A DNA stretch of 64,000 bases, from the NCBI RefSeq assembly GCF_038452275.1, contig NZ_CP141643.1, positions 682,001 to 746,000 of the forward strand. Reading direction: 5' to 3'. Shown one piece after another: positions 54,874 through 63,003 of this stretch. The translations under genes were made by a program, and so were the position numbers. Below the pieces are notes generated by a model that had not been told where the DNA came from, did no database searches, and saw only the letters and a program-made list of their open reading frames with translations. The stretch is from Corynebacterium sp. BD556. GTDB lineage: Bacteria > Actinomycetota > Actinomycetes > Mycobacteriales > Mycobacteriaceae. How positions within the stretch are numbered: position 1 is the first letter of the stretch; every line of letters starts with the position of its first letter.

Positions 54874-55587
54874 CTACCTGGGCATACGGCGCCACAAGGC
54901 GCGGGGCACAACCCGCATAACCGCAGCGAGCGCGCGCAGCCGCCGCGGAATCCACACCGTGGTGCTCGTCTGCGCCTGCGCAGCATGAACCACCGCGTCG
55001 GCGACCACGTCTGGCGTTACCGACATAACCGCTGGTGTCATCCCTTCGGTCATAGAACCGATGACAAAACCGGGGCGAGCTGTAATCAACTTCACCGCAC
55101 TGCCATGCAGACGATCCGCCAGACCCTGGCAAAAAGCGTCGAGGCCCGCCTTCGTGGAACCGTAGACGTAGTTCGCCCGCCGCGCGCGCCACCCGGCAAT
55201 GGAGGAAAAAGCAAAGATCTCCCCGCGCTTCATGGTGTCTGCAAGCACAGTCAAAACGCTGATCTGAGCCGTGTAGTCAACGGTGGCGATGCGCACGGCC
55301 TCCGCCTCATCGTGCTCGGCTTTCGCCTGGTCACCGAGGATGCCGAAGGCAACGATTGCGGTCGTGACGTCACCGGCGTCCTCGATGACACGCCGGTGCG
55401 AGGCAAAGTCTGTGGCCTCAAAGGCCACGCTGCGGACACTTTTTGCCCCCCGTTCAAGCAAGCGTTTTTCCGCCTCTGTCCCGGCGCTTGGGTTCCTCAT
55501 CGCAAGCACCACGTCGCGCCCTGGACACACGCGAGCCGCAACTTCTCCACCGATGTCGCTGGTGCCGCCGAGAAGCAAAACAGTCAT
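54874..55587 (-). CDS. Short-chain dehydrogenase, DprE2-like
   Basis: A 237-residue short-chain reductase. The NAD(P) site is VLLLGGTSDIGGEVA; AIVAFGILGD and the catalytic Ser-Tyr-Lys in FSSIAGWRARRANYVYGSTK match DprE2, which makes decaprenyl-phosphoryl arabinose with DprE1. The end VWIPRRLRALAAVMRVVPRA also follows that family. No dprE1 is adjacent, so this may be a paralogue with another polyprenyl-sugar or ketone substrate. It sits between helY (gap 11 bases) and the lipase (gap 8 bases). Confidence 0.85.
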   Translation of the reverse strand: MTVLLLGGTSDIGGEVAARVCPGRDVVLAMRNPSAGTEAEKRLLERGAKSVRSVAFEATDFASHRRVIEDAGDVTTAIVAFGILGDQAKAEHDEAEAVRIATVDYTAQISVLTVLADTMKRGEIFAFSSIAGWRARRANYVYGSTKAGLDAFCQGLADRLHGSAVKLITARPGFVIGSMTEGMTPAVMSVTPDVVADAVVHAAQAQTSTTVWIPRRLRALAAVMRVVPRALWRRMPR

Positions 55588-55598
55588 GTTGACACACT

Positions 55599-58352
55599 TT
55601 AGTTGCCGATGGCTACCACGCCGCGGCGGATCGCATCAATGGCTTTGTTCGCGTTGCGCTGAATCTCGGAGGTGTAGCCGGTTTTGGCCACCTGCTCAAG
55701 CAAATCGATGACCTGGCGACACCAACGCACGAAATCTCCCGGGGTCAGCTCCGCACCGGATTCAGCCGCGGCCGCAAGCGCGTAACCTAGCGGCGCACCC
55801 GCGGTCCATTGGTGAATGGAAAGGCTAAAAGCAGGATCTGGAAGCCTGGTCGGCGGAAGCTGGTGGCGCTGTTCATCAGAAACCAACTCACCATAAATGC
55901 GCATCGTGGACTCCATTGCCGCTGCCATGTTCTCCGTCGCAGCTTCTGGGGCAGCGCCGTTGCTTTTGCGGTTTTCAAAAACGCACATTGCTGCCACACC
56001 CGCCAACTCGGCTGGGTCGAGTTCGTTCCAGATACCGCGCTTGAGGCATTGGGCAACCAAAAGATCCGAAACATTGTGGATACGCGCGAGTCGCTCGCCT
56101 TCGTCGGTGACCTGGGGCACTGCCTCGACAACTTCGACGTAATCCATCTCGGTGAGCAGGCCGACGATGCGCTCGAAGGTGCGCCCAAGTGAATCCGTGG
56201 AGGAATCTACGTGCTTTTTTAAGCGTTCAAGTGTGCGCTGCTCGCGCACCAGTTCTGCGGCCACACGGGCGAGCATCTCCCGGTCTGTCGCCGGCCAATT
56301 ATGCACGGGGTGGTTGCGCATGGCTTCGCGCAAAGCGGTGACCTTCTTTGAAGGACGCACCCGTGCCCTTTCTTTCAATTTCTTTGGTCCGTGCAAATCC
56401 GCGCTATGCAGAAGCTGGGCGACTTTTTTCGCATGGCGGCGGGGTTGGTCGCGCATGTGGCGCGGCACCTTAATCCTGCCGACGACTACCGGCGGGTTTC
56501 TCAACGCAGCCGCCTCAATGCGCCCTGACCACCCTCGCTCTGTGGTGATCCATGGCCGCGGGTCATCTTGCTTACCGGCGACTTGGACAACCGCCGCAAG
56601 CTCAGGTTTCTTCTTGCCCGGCAGAGCAATGACTTCGCCGACTTGCAACCGCGCCAGGATGCGGGTTGTTTCGGTGTAGCGCTGAGTGAGGGACTCTTGG
56701 TGAGCAAGCTTTTCTGCTTCGGTTAGATCTCGGCGCAGGTTCATGTACTCAACGAGTTGCTGCGCTGCGTCATCGCTTTGCGGGGCGAAGGAGGCTACGT
56801 CGCGTTCTAGTTGGGCGCGTAGCTTTTTCACCTTCGACTGGCGTCGTTGAATGTCTCTTACCTCCCCCACGACGGAACGATCCGTTTGGAACTGGGCGAA
56901 GGACTGCTCAATTAAGCGGATCGACTCATCGAAGCCATTCATCTTCAGCATGTTGATGGCCATGTTGTAGCCGGGCTGAAACGGCGAGATCAGTGGGTAG
57001 GTTCGGGTGGAGGCCAATCCGGCGACTTCGTGAGGGTCCATGGTGGGTGCCCACTGCACGACGGCGTTGCCGATGACGTCGATGCCGCGGCGTCCAGCAC
57101 GACCGGTTAGCTGCGTGTATTGGCCCGGGGTGAGATCAACATGCGCCTCACCGTTGAATTTGACCAACTTTTCCAGCACTACGGTGCGCGCCGGCATGTT
57201 AATTCCTAGCGCCAAGGTTTCGGTGGCGAAGACGACGCTGACCAGCCCACGGACAAATAATTCTTCGACGATGTGTTTGAAAGCTGGGAGAAGGCCTGCA
57301 TGGTGGGCGGCGAAGCCGCGGGACCACGCGGTGCGCAACTGACGGTAGTTGAGAATCTCAAGGTCTTCTTCTGGGATGTCGGCGACTCCAGCGTCCGCGA
57401 TGGCCTTGATCTGGTCTTGCTCTTGCGGTGTGGTCAGTTCCTTGCGGGAGCGCAGGCACTGAAAAAGCGCCGAGTCGCAGCCGGCGCGGGAGAAGATAAA
57501 AACGATGGCCGGCAACATGTCTCGGCCCTGTAAGGCGGAGATCAGTTCCGGTCGCCCGACAGGGCGAATTTTCGCTTCTCGACGCCCCCTGCGCCCCGCC
57601 GCCCGGGAGCGAAAGCCGCTAGTTTTGCCGAAATCTGCACGGCCCTCATCCGCGCTGCCGGCCTCGATGCGGGAGATAGCAAACTCAAGTTCTCGGTTGA
57701 CCTGACCATCACTTGCGGATTCGAAAAGGGGAAACAGTTTGCGCCCAACCAACATGTACTGGCTCAGCGGGATGGGGCGTTTGTCCGAGACGATAACTTT
57801 TGTGTCGCCGCGAACCGTTTCGAGCCATTCGCCGAACTCCTCGGAGTTGGACACGGTGGCCGACAGCCCGACCAAGGAAACGGAATCGTCGAGGTTGAGG
57901 ATGACCTCCTCCCACACGGCCCCGCGGTCCCTGTCAGCCAGGTAGTGAATTTCGTCCATAACCACAAACGCGAGACGATCAAGTTGAGGTGCGTGCGCAT
58001 AAATCATGTTGCGCAAAACTTCGGTGGTCATCACGACGATCTCGGCGGAGGCGTTGATGCTGACATCGCCGGTGAGCAGGCCAACGGCCGATTCCCCATG
58101 TTCGGCGACAAGGTCGTGGTATTTCTGGTTGCTGAGCGCTTTGATAGGGGTGGTGTAAAAGCATTTGGTGCCCCGCCGCAGCGCGCAGTAGACGGCAAAC
58201 TCCCCGACGATGGTTTTTCCGGAGCCGGTAGGTGCGCACACTAAAACCCCGTGGTCGGCCTCAAGGGCCTGGCAGGCCTCCACCTGGAAACCGTCGAGCG
58301 GGAAGGGGCGGGAAGCGCGGAAATCCTCCAAGAGCTGCTCAGTGAAAGCCAT
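55599..58352 (-). CDS. helY: Ski2/Mtr4-like DEAD/DEAH-box helicase (HelY type)
   Basis: A 917-residue superfamily 2 RNA helicase of the Ski2-like group found next to tatC in actinobacteria. Motifs seen are CAPTGSGKTIVGEFAVY (I, residues 40-47), TTPIKALSNQKY (Ia), MDEIHYL (II), LSATVSNSEEF (III), FATETLALGINMPARTV (V) and QLTGRAGRRGIDV (VI). The C-terminal part, about residues 720-917, resembles the DSHCT domain. In M. tuberculosis the same gene (Rv2092c) follows tatC. It starts 5 bases after the tatC stop. Confidence 0.94.
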   Translation of the reverse strand: MAFTEQLLEDFRASRPFPLDGFQVEACQALEADHGVLVCAPTGSGKTIVGEFAVYCALRRGTKCFYTTPIKALSNQKYHDLVAEHGESAVGLLTGDVSINASAEIVVMTTEVLRNMIYAHAPQLDRLAFVVMDEIHYLADRDRGAVWEEVILNLDDSVSLVGLSATVSNSEEFGEWLETVRGDTKVIVSDKRPIPLSQYMLVGRKLFPLFESASDGQVNRELEFAISRIEAGSADEGRADFGKTSGFRSRAAGRRGRREAKIRPVGRPELISALQGRDMLPAIVFIFSRAGCDSALFQCLRSRKELTTPQEQDQIKAIADAGVADIPEEDLEILNYRQLRTAWSRGFAAHHAGLLPAFKHIVEELFVRGLVSVVFATETLALGINMPARTVVLEKLVKFNGEAHVDLTPGQYTQLTGRAGRRGIDVIGNAVVQWAPTMDPHEVAGLASTRTYPLISPFQPGYNMAINMLKMNGFDESIRLIEQSFAQFQTDRSVVGEVRDIQRRQSKVKKLRAQLERDVASFAPQSDDAAQQLVEYMNLRRDLTEAEKLAHQESLTQRYTETTRILARLQVGEVIALPGKKKPELAAVVQVAGKQDDPRPWITTERGWSGRIEAAALRNPPVVVGRIKVPRHMRDQPRRHAKKVAQLLHSADLHGPKKLKERARVRPSKKVTALREAMRNHPVHNWPATDREMLARVAAELVREQRTLERLKKHVDSSTDSLGRTFERIVGLLTEMDYVEVVEAVPQVTDEGERLARIHNVSDLLVAQCLKRGIWNELDPAELAGVAAMCVFENRKSNGAAPEAATENMAAAMESTMRIYGELVSDEQRHQLPPTRLPDPAFSLSIHQWTAGAPLGYALAAAAESGAELTPGDFVRWCRQVIDLLEQVAKTGYTSEIQRNANKAIDAIRRGVVAIGN

Positions 58353-58357
58353 AGCCT

Positions 58358-59308
58358 TTAGAGTACGTCGTTGAAATAGTCCTCGGGTTTGACAGACCGC
58401 GTTGGTTCGACAGGTTCCGGAGTAGCAATCGGCGCAGCCGGTGTGATGGGCCCGGAGGCTTCCCCATCGTCGAGATCTAACCAGTCAGGGCGCTTCTCGC
58501 GGGCCCTGTTGTCGCGGATGCGGCAGACCTGGAAGGCAACCTCCACCAGAAGTGTCATCGAAAAGGCGAGGGCCACCATGGAGAAAGGGTCTTGACCTGG
58601 TGTCATAAAGGCAGAAAAGATGAACAGGCCGACAATAATCATGCGGCGCTTGTCGCGGACGTGCTCGTAGCGCAGCACGCCGACGATATTGAGCATGATG
58701 ATCACCAGTGGCAGCTCGAAGCTCACGCCGAAAATGACCACGAGCGCAAGCAGAAAGTTGTAATACTCCCGTCCGGTCAAAGCCGCGATTTGAAACTCGG
58801 AACCGATGGAAATAAGAACGTACAGGCCTTGGTCCAAAACGAAGTAAGCAAGCAGGGCACCGGCGACGAAAAGCAGCACGGCCAAAGTGACAAATGTAAA
58901 AGTGTAGCGTTTCTCGTTGCGGTGAAGGCCCGGCGTGATGAAGCGCCAGATCTGTGTCAACCACACTGGCGAGGCGACAACCAAGCCAGCGAGCGCACCG
59001 ACCTTCAGGCGCAGCATAAACATTTCAAAGGGATTGGTTGCCAAAAGGCGGCACTGTCCGTCGCCGGTGAAGTCAGCGCGCAGGTGCGCTGGCAGGGTGC
59101 AATAGGGCCCGCGAATGATCTCGCCGAGAGGTGACATGCCGGGAGGGGCAGACTGGTACCAGATGAAGCCCAGCACCGTGCCGACAAGAATGGCAGCCAG
59201 AGACACGATGATGCGGCGACGGAGCTCCTTTAAGTGCTCCACCAGCGTCATGTCGCCGGTCGGATTCTTCTTCCCCGCTAAGCGCCGCGGCCGAAGGGAT
59301 CTAGCCAC
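58358..59308 (-). CDS. tatC: Sec-independent translocase subunit TatC
   Basis: Core receptor of the twin-arginine export system. The 316-residue protein opens with GDMTLVEHLKELRRRIIVSL, the TatC hallmark, and has six membrane segments. The first periplasmic loop carries an actinobacterial insertion with two cysteines (GPYCTLPAHLR, DGQCRLLATNPFEMF). The conserved Glu and the FGVSFELPLVIIMLNIVGVL segment are present. The C-terminal 60 residues are a charged, Pro-rich extension. It lies 3 bases after tatA. Confidence 0.96.
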   Translation of the reverse strand: MARSLRPRRLAGKKNPTGDMTLVEHLKELRRRIIVSLAAILVGTVLGFIWYQSAPPGMSPLGEIIRGPYCTLPAHLRADFTGDGQCRLLATNPFEMFMLRLKVGALAGLVVASPVWLTQIWRFITPGLHRNEKRYTFTFVTLAVLLFVAGALLAYFVLDQGLYVLISIGSEFQIAALTGREYYNFLLALVVIFGVSFELPLVIIMLNIVGVLRYEHVRDKRRMIIVGLFIFSAFMTPGQDPFSMVALAFSMTLLVEVAFQVCRIRDNRAREKRPDWLDLDDGEASGPITPAAPIATPEPVEPTRSVKPEDYFNDVL

Positions 59309-59311
59309 GGC

Positions 59312-59566
59312 CTAGTTCTGCGGGTGGGGCTGGTTTTTTGGGCCATTCCCGAAGTGGTCCTGGGGCTGAGCGACACTGCCGGTTTCCTGGTTCAACGCCG
59401 GCGGTAAATCGAGCTGGTCATCCTTGCTCATTTCCTTGACCTCGGATTTGAAAATTCGTGCGGAGCGGCCCATCGAGCGTGCAAGATCCGGCAGCTTATT
59501 CGCGCCGAAAAGCAGCAAGATGATCACTAGAATGATGAGGATTTCGGTCCAACCCAAATTGGGCAT
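59312..59566 (-). CDS. tatA: Sec-independent translocase subunit TatA
   Basis: Pore-forming Tat subunit. The 84-residue protein has one N-terminal membrane helix (WTEILIILVIILLLFGANKL), the FGANKLPDLARSMGRS hinge and amphipathic helix, and an acidic hydrophilic tail. AAAGGA lies 6 bases before the ATG. It pairs with tatC; no tatB is in the window. Confidence 0.95.
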   Translation of the reverse strand: MPNLGWTEILIILVIILLLFGANKLPDLARSMGRSARIFKSEVKEMSKDDQLDLPPALNQETGSVAQPQDHFGNGPKNQPHPQN

Positions 59567-59603
59567 GGGGATTCCTTTCGTTTTCGTCTTCCCACTTGTC
59601 GGT

Positions 59604-60533
59604 TCATCTTAACGCTCGAAGTGCTTCCCGCGCCCGCTGGGTGAGTTCCTCGGCGAGTTCGACTGGCTCGATGAGCCTGACTCGGTCGGCTTGGCTGAGG
59701 CAAAAGCGGATGAGCCACTCCGGGGTGCCGTAGGGCATCGTGGCGTTTTGCCACTGCCCTTCAACGGGTTCACCAAGTTCAATTTCCCAGTAATCTTTCA
59801 ACCAGGTGGCGTCGCTGCGGATGTGCAAAACGGCTCGCGTTGACGTTGCGAAGCCAAAGGGATCATTTTCGTCGAAGGTTTCCGGCTGTGCGCTGACGGC
59901 TGTTTCGGTGAGTTGGGCGCTGCGGATACGGTCAATGCGAAAGTTCTTTCTGGCGCCGTTTTCAACGGCGCGCAGGTAGGTTTCACCGTTTTTGTGAAAC
60001 AGCGACAACGGTTCGACGGTGCGCGTTGTGGTTGTGTCCGAGGACTGCGAGTAGTACTCCATGATCAGTTGCACCCGCTGGGCCACCGCTGCGGAAACGG
60101 TGGCCCCAACTGAGGCTTTCGAGCCGGCCGGATGGTCGATATCGTCGACGCCGGGGCGGCGGATATGCTCGCGCAACTTAGCGGCCGCGGAGGCCACGGC
60201 GTCATGGTTAACTAGGCCGGGCATCGTCTCGAGTGACTCCAGGGTCAACAACAGCGCGTTCGCCTCGGTGGGAGTCAAGCGCAGGGGCTTGTTTAACCCT
60301 TGGTCGTCGATCAGCGTGATGCCCGTCCACGAGGCGACAAGGTCGATTAGCTCACCGGGGCCGTTGCCCACCCCGGACATACTTAGCCGCGTCAAGTCAG
60401 CCATGATGTCCTCGTGGCTGTACCCGAGGTCGCGGGCGATCTCCATCGGGGTCGCCTGTGGGTGCTGGCGCAGGTACGGGACAAGGTTGAGGGAGCGCAC
60501 CAAACCCTCAAGCTTCGCGGGGCTATCTTTCAT
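59604..60533 (-). CDS. pafC: WYL-domain regulator PafC
   Basis: A 309-residue regulator with an N-terminal winged helix (LVPYLRQHPQATPMEIARDL) and a WYL domain (AQRVQLIMEYYSQSSDTTTT, then RTVEPLSLFHKNGETYLRAV). PafB and PafC form a heterodimer that activates LexA-independent DNA-damage genes in mycobacteria (family knowledge). It overlaps pafB by 11 bases and is followed by tatA after 37 bases, the conserved actinobacterial order. Confidence 0.93.
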   Translation of the reverse strand: MKDSPAKLEGLVRSLNLVPYLRQHPQATPMEIARDLGYSHEDIMADLTRLSMSGVGNGPGELIDLVASWTGITLIDDQGLNKPLRLTPTEANALLLTLESLETMPGLVNHDAVASAAAKLREHIRRPGVDDIDHPAGSKASVGATVSAAVAQRVQLIMEYYSQSSDTTTTRTVEPLSLFHKNGETYLRAVENGARKNFRIDRIRSAQLTETAVSAQPETFDENDPFGFATSTRAVLHIRSDATWLKDYWEIELGEPVEGQWQNATMPYGTPEWLIRFCLSQADRVRLIEPVELAEELTQRAREALRALR

Positions 60534-61428
60534 AGGCTAACTCCAAAAGTCTGAGCACATCACGTTTGACATCTTCGGGCTCGATCGAATGCACCCGCGG
60601 GGCGTAGCTGGCAACGGTGCGCACTAACCAGTCCCTTTCGACGGACTCGAAAACGATTTCATTGCCTTGTCTTAGTCCGCGGGCCTCCAACTCGGGCGCC
60701 TTGTCGAGGCCGATGCGCGCATCTGTCACCGGCCCGCGCAGGATCTCCTCCACGATTCTTTGCAATGGCCTGTCGGCGTCGCGGTATTTTCCCGCTGTCC
60801 TTTTAACATTGCGCACACGCACCGCACGAAATGCGCGGGGCTGGTTTCGCTCAGTGTCGAAACCTACCACGTAGGCCTTATTGTGAAGCGCGACAATCCC
60901 CCACGGGGCCATCGTTCGGCGCTGCACCTTCGCTGTTGGCGAGGGGAGGTAATCGAAAGACATGCACACCTGTGCCCGCACGCACGCTGTCACGGCGCGC
61001 ACCACCTCAGCATCGAGGCGCAACACATCATTGTCCACGCTACCTAACGGAGGTTCGTCGAAGGTGCGCGTTACACCGGAGGCCGCCAATTTAGTCCACC
61101 CTGATCGGGCGAATGCGCCCAGGCTCCCCTTGGTGCCTAGATCACCGGCGAGACCTAAAACGGTAGCTTCCTCATCGGTGAACTTCAGTGGCGGCAATTC
61201 GTAGGCGTCCTTGTTTACCCACACCAGGCCGTTTTCCATGCGCGCGGGGACACCAGCGCGTCTGATGGTCTGCACGTCGCGCGCTAGCTGGCGCTGGAAC
61301 GTCTCCTCGCTGCGCGGTGCGTAGCCCGAGACGTGCTTATATACCCACGCATAGTCGCGGGGACGCTGCGCCCCCAAAAGAGCGAAGGTTAAGTTGGTGA
61401 GCCTTTCGATGGCTTCGGAGTCATTCAC
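60523..61428 (-). CDS. pafB: WYL-domain regulator PafB
   Basis: A 301-residue partner of PafC. The N-terminal part has the winged helix (IERLTNLTFALLGAQRPRDY, then EETFQRQLARDVQTIRRAGV) and the C-terminal half a WYL domain (AQVCMSFDYLPSPTAKVQRR, then APWGIVALHNKAYVVGFDTE). The GTG start overlaps the pafA stop by 4 bases (GTGA). As in other actinobacteria it lies directly after the Pup ligase, although its known target set is the DNA-damage regulon. Confidence 0.93.
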   Translation of the reverse strand: MNDSEAIERLTNLTFALLGAQRPRDYAWVYKHVSGYAPRSEETFQRQLARDVQTIRRAGVPARMENGLVWVNKDAYELPPLKFTDEEATVLGLAGDLGTKGSLGAFARSGWTKLAASGVTRTFDEPPLGSVDNDVLRLDAEVVRAVTACVRAQVCMSFDYLPSPTAKVQRRTMAPWGIVALHNKAYVVGFDTERNQPRAFRAVRVRNVKRTAGKYRDADRPLQRIVEEILRGPVTDARIGLDKAPELEARGLRQGNEIVFESVERDWLVRTVASYAPRVHSIEPEDVKRDVLRLLELAYER

Positions 61429-62798
61429 TGCTGTGCCTTTACGTAACTAATTAGAGCATCGACGCGTTCATCTTCAGAGGCGAAAGGGTCGAGCAACTCC
61501 ACGGTGCGCGGCTCGGGTCTATTGACCTTCAAGTTGACCCAGTCCACGTTGTAGGAGGCGCCATGCTGGCGCACCGCCTGGAGAAAATCGCCGCGTAATT
61601 TGGCGCGCGTGGTTTGCGGAGCCTGGCGTGCGGCGGCGTCGATGGCTTCGTCGCTGCTCCAGCGCGCAACCAACCCTTTGCGCTCCAGGAGGTAGAACAG
61701 GCCGCGTTCCGGGCGAATATCGTGGTAGGCCAAGTCGATGTGGGCGAGCTTGGGATGGGACCACTGACACCCGAGTTCATTTTTGACTTGGGTGAGAAGT
61801 TTGCGTTTGATCACCCAATCTATCTCGCGGTCAACGCCAGAAAAGTGCTGCGAGTCGATCGCCGCTAATACCCTGCCCCACAAATCGAGGACTTTTTCCA
61901 TCTCAGTGTTGTCTGCTTCGCGGTGCTCCATCCACCTTGTGGCAGCCTCGAAGGTGGCCTTTTGGACTTCAAAGGCACTGACGTGGCCGCCGCGCCGCAG
62001 TTTTAGCTGCGTGTGGCCACTGGGGTCGGCGGCGATGTCGCGGATGTGCTCGATGGGGTCGTCGAGCTCGAAGTCGGGCAGGTCAAACCCCGCTTCCAGC
62101 ATTTCAAGTACAAGCAGTGTCGAGCCGATTTTGAGCGCGAGGGTGGGCTCGGACATGTTGGAGTCGCCCACGATGACGTGCATGCGCCGGAAACGGTGCG
62201 AATCCCCGTGGGGTTCGTCGCGGGTGTTGATAATTGGGCGAGTACGCGTGGTTGCTGAGGACACGCCCTCCCACACCTGGTCGGCACGTTGGGAGAGAAG
62301 GTAGCGGCCATTTTTGATGATTCCTGCGCCGCAGATAAGTTGGCGGGTTATGAGAAACGGCAGTAGTTGGCGTGAGAGGCTTTTTAACACCAGTTCGCGG
62401 CTGACCAGGTAATTTTCGTGGGCGCCGTAGGAGTTGCCGCGAGAATCGACGTTGTTTTTAAATAGGTAAACCTCGCCGGGTACACCATCGTTAGCGAGTG
62501 CTTCTTCTGCTGTTCGCGCCAGTTTGGCAAAAATTCGTTCGCCTGCCTTGTCATGGGCGATGAGCTGGTCAATTGAGTCACATTCGGCGGTGGCGTACTC
62601 CGGGTGGGCGCCCACATCGAGGTAGAGGCGGGCGCCGTTTGCGATGAAGATGTTGGAGCTGCGGTGTTTCGCAACGACCGGGCGAAACAGGTAACGCGAG
62701 ATTTCCTCGGGGCTGAGCACCGGCCGACCGTCGCGCACCGCCGTGACCCCAAATTCTGTCTCGACTCCCATGATGCGGCGAGTAAAGACTGGTGCCAT
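61425..62798 (-). CDS. pafA: Pup-protein ligase PafA
   Basis: Ligase that attaches the C-terminal Glu of Pup to lysines of target proteins, using ATP; a glutamine-synthetase-like fold. The 457-residue protein begins MAPVFTRRIMGVETEFGVTA, where the Glu of ETEFG coordinates ATP/Mg, then SNIFIANGARLYLDVGAHPE and YATAECDS, and later NTRDEPHGDSHRFRRMHVIV. The long frame extends upstream through pup in another reading frame, so the ATG at 62798 (7 bases after the pup stop) is the true start. No proteasome genes lie between pup and pafA. Confidence 0.96.
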   Translation of the reverse strand: MAPVFTRRIMGVETEFGVTAVRDGRPVLSPEEISRYLFRPVVAKHRSSNIFIANGARLYLDVGAHPEYATAECDSIDQLIAHDKAGERIFAKLARTAEEALANDGVPGEVYLFKNNVDSRGNSYGAHENYLVSRELVLKSLSRQLLPFLITRQLICGAGIIKNGRYLLSQRADQVWEGVSSATTRTRPIINTRDEPHGDSHRFRRMHVIVGDSNMSEPTLALKIGSTLLVLEMLEAGFDLPDFELDDPIEHIRDIAADPSGHTQLKLRRGGHVSAFEVQKATFEAATRWMEHREADNTEMEKVLDLWGRVLAAIDSQHFSGVDREIDWVIKRKLLTQVKNELGCQWSHPKLAHIDLAYHDIRPERGLFYLLERKGLVARWSSDEAIDAAARQAPQTTRAKLRGDFLQAVRQHGASYNVDWVNLKVNRPEPRTVELLDPFASEDERVDALISYVKAQQ

Positions 62799-62805
62799 GA
62801 GGTTT

Positions 62806-62994
62806 CTACTCTCCGCCCTTTTGCACGTAGGAGCGAACGAACTCCTCAGTGTTGCTGTCGAGGAGGGCATCGATTTCGTCGAGCAGTGAGTCCGTGCCGG
62901 AGGTGTCGATCTGCGCCTGGCCGCTTTCGTGGTCCTGGTTGTCGGAGTCTTCTCCCCCGGGCTTTCCGTGGAACTGCTGTTGCTGGTTGACCAT
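62806..62994 (-). CDS. pup: Prokaryotic ubiquitin-like protein Pup
   Basis: A 62-residue intrinsically disordered tag protein. The C-terminal third is the conserved helix (TDSLLDEIDALLDSNTEEFV, then RSYVQKGGE). It ends in Gly-Gly-Glu, so it can be ligated without prior deamidation, unlike mycobacterial Pup ending in GGQ. The N-terminus is Gln-rich (MVNQQQQF). It lies 9 bases after dop and 7 before pafA. Confidence 0.96.
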   Translation of the reverse strand: MVNQQQQFHGKPGGEDSDNQDHESGQAQIDTSGTDSLLDEIDALLDSNTEEFVRSYVQKGGE

Positions 62995-63003
62995 AGGTGT
63001 AGC

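Noticed and set aside
54866..55192. N-terminal extension of the lipase gene by 109 residues
   Set aside because: It is the antisense-free shadow of the reductase gene in another frame, very Arg/Gly/Cys-rich, and family members do not have it.
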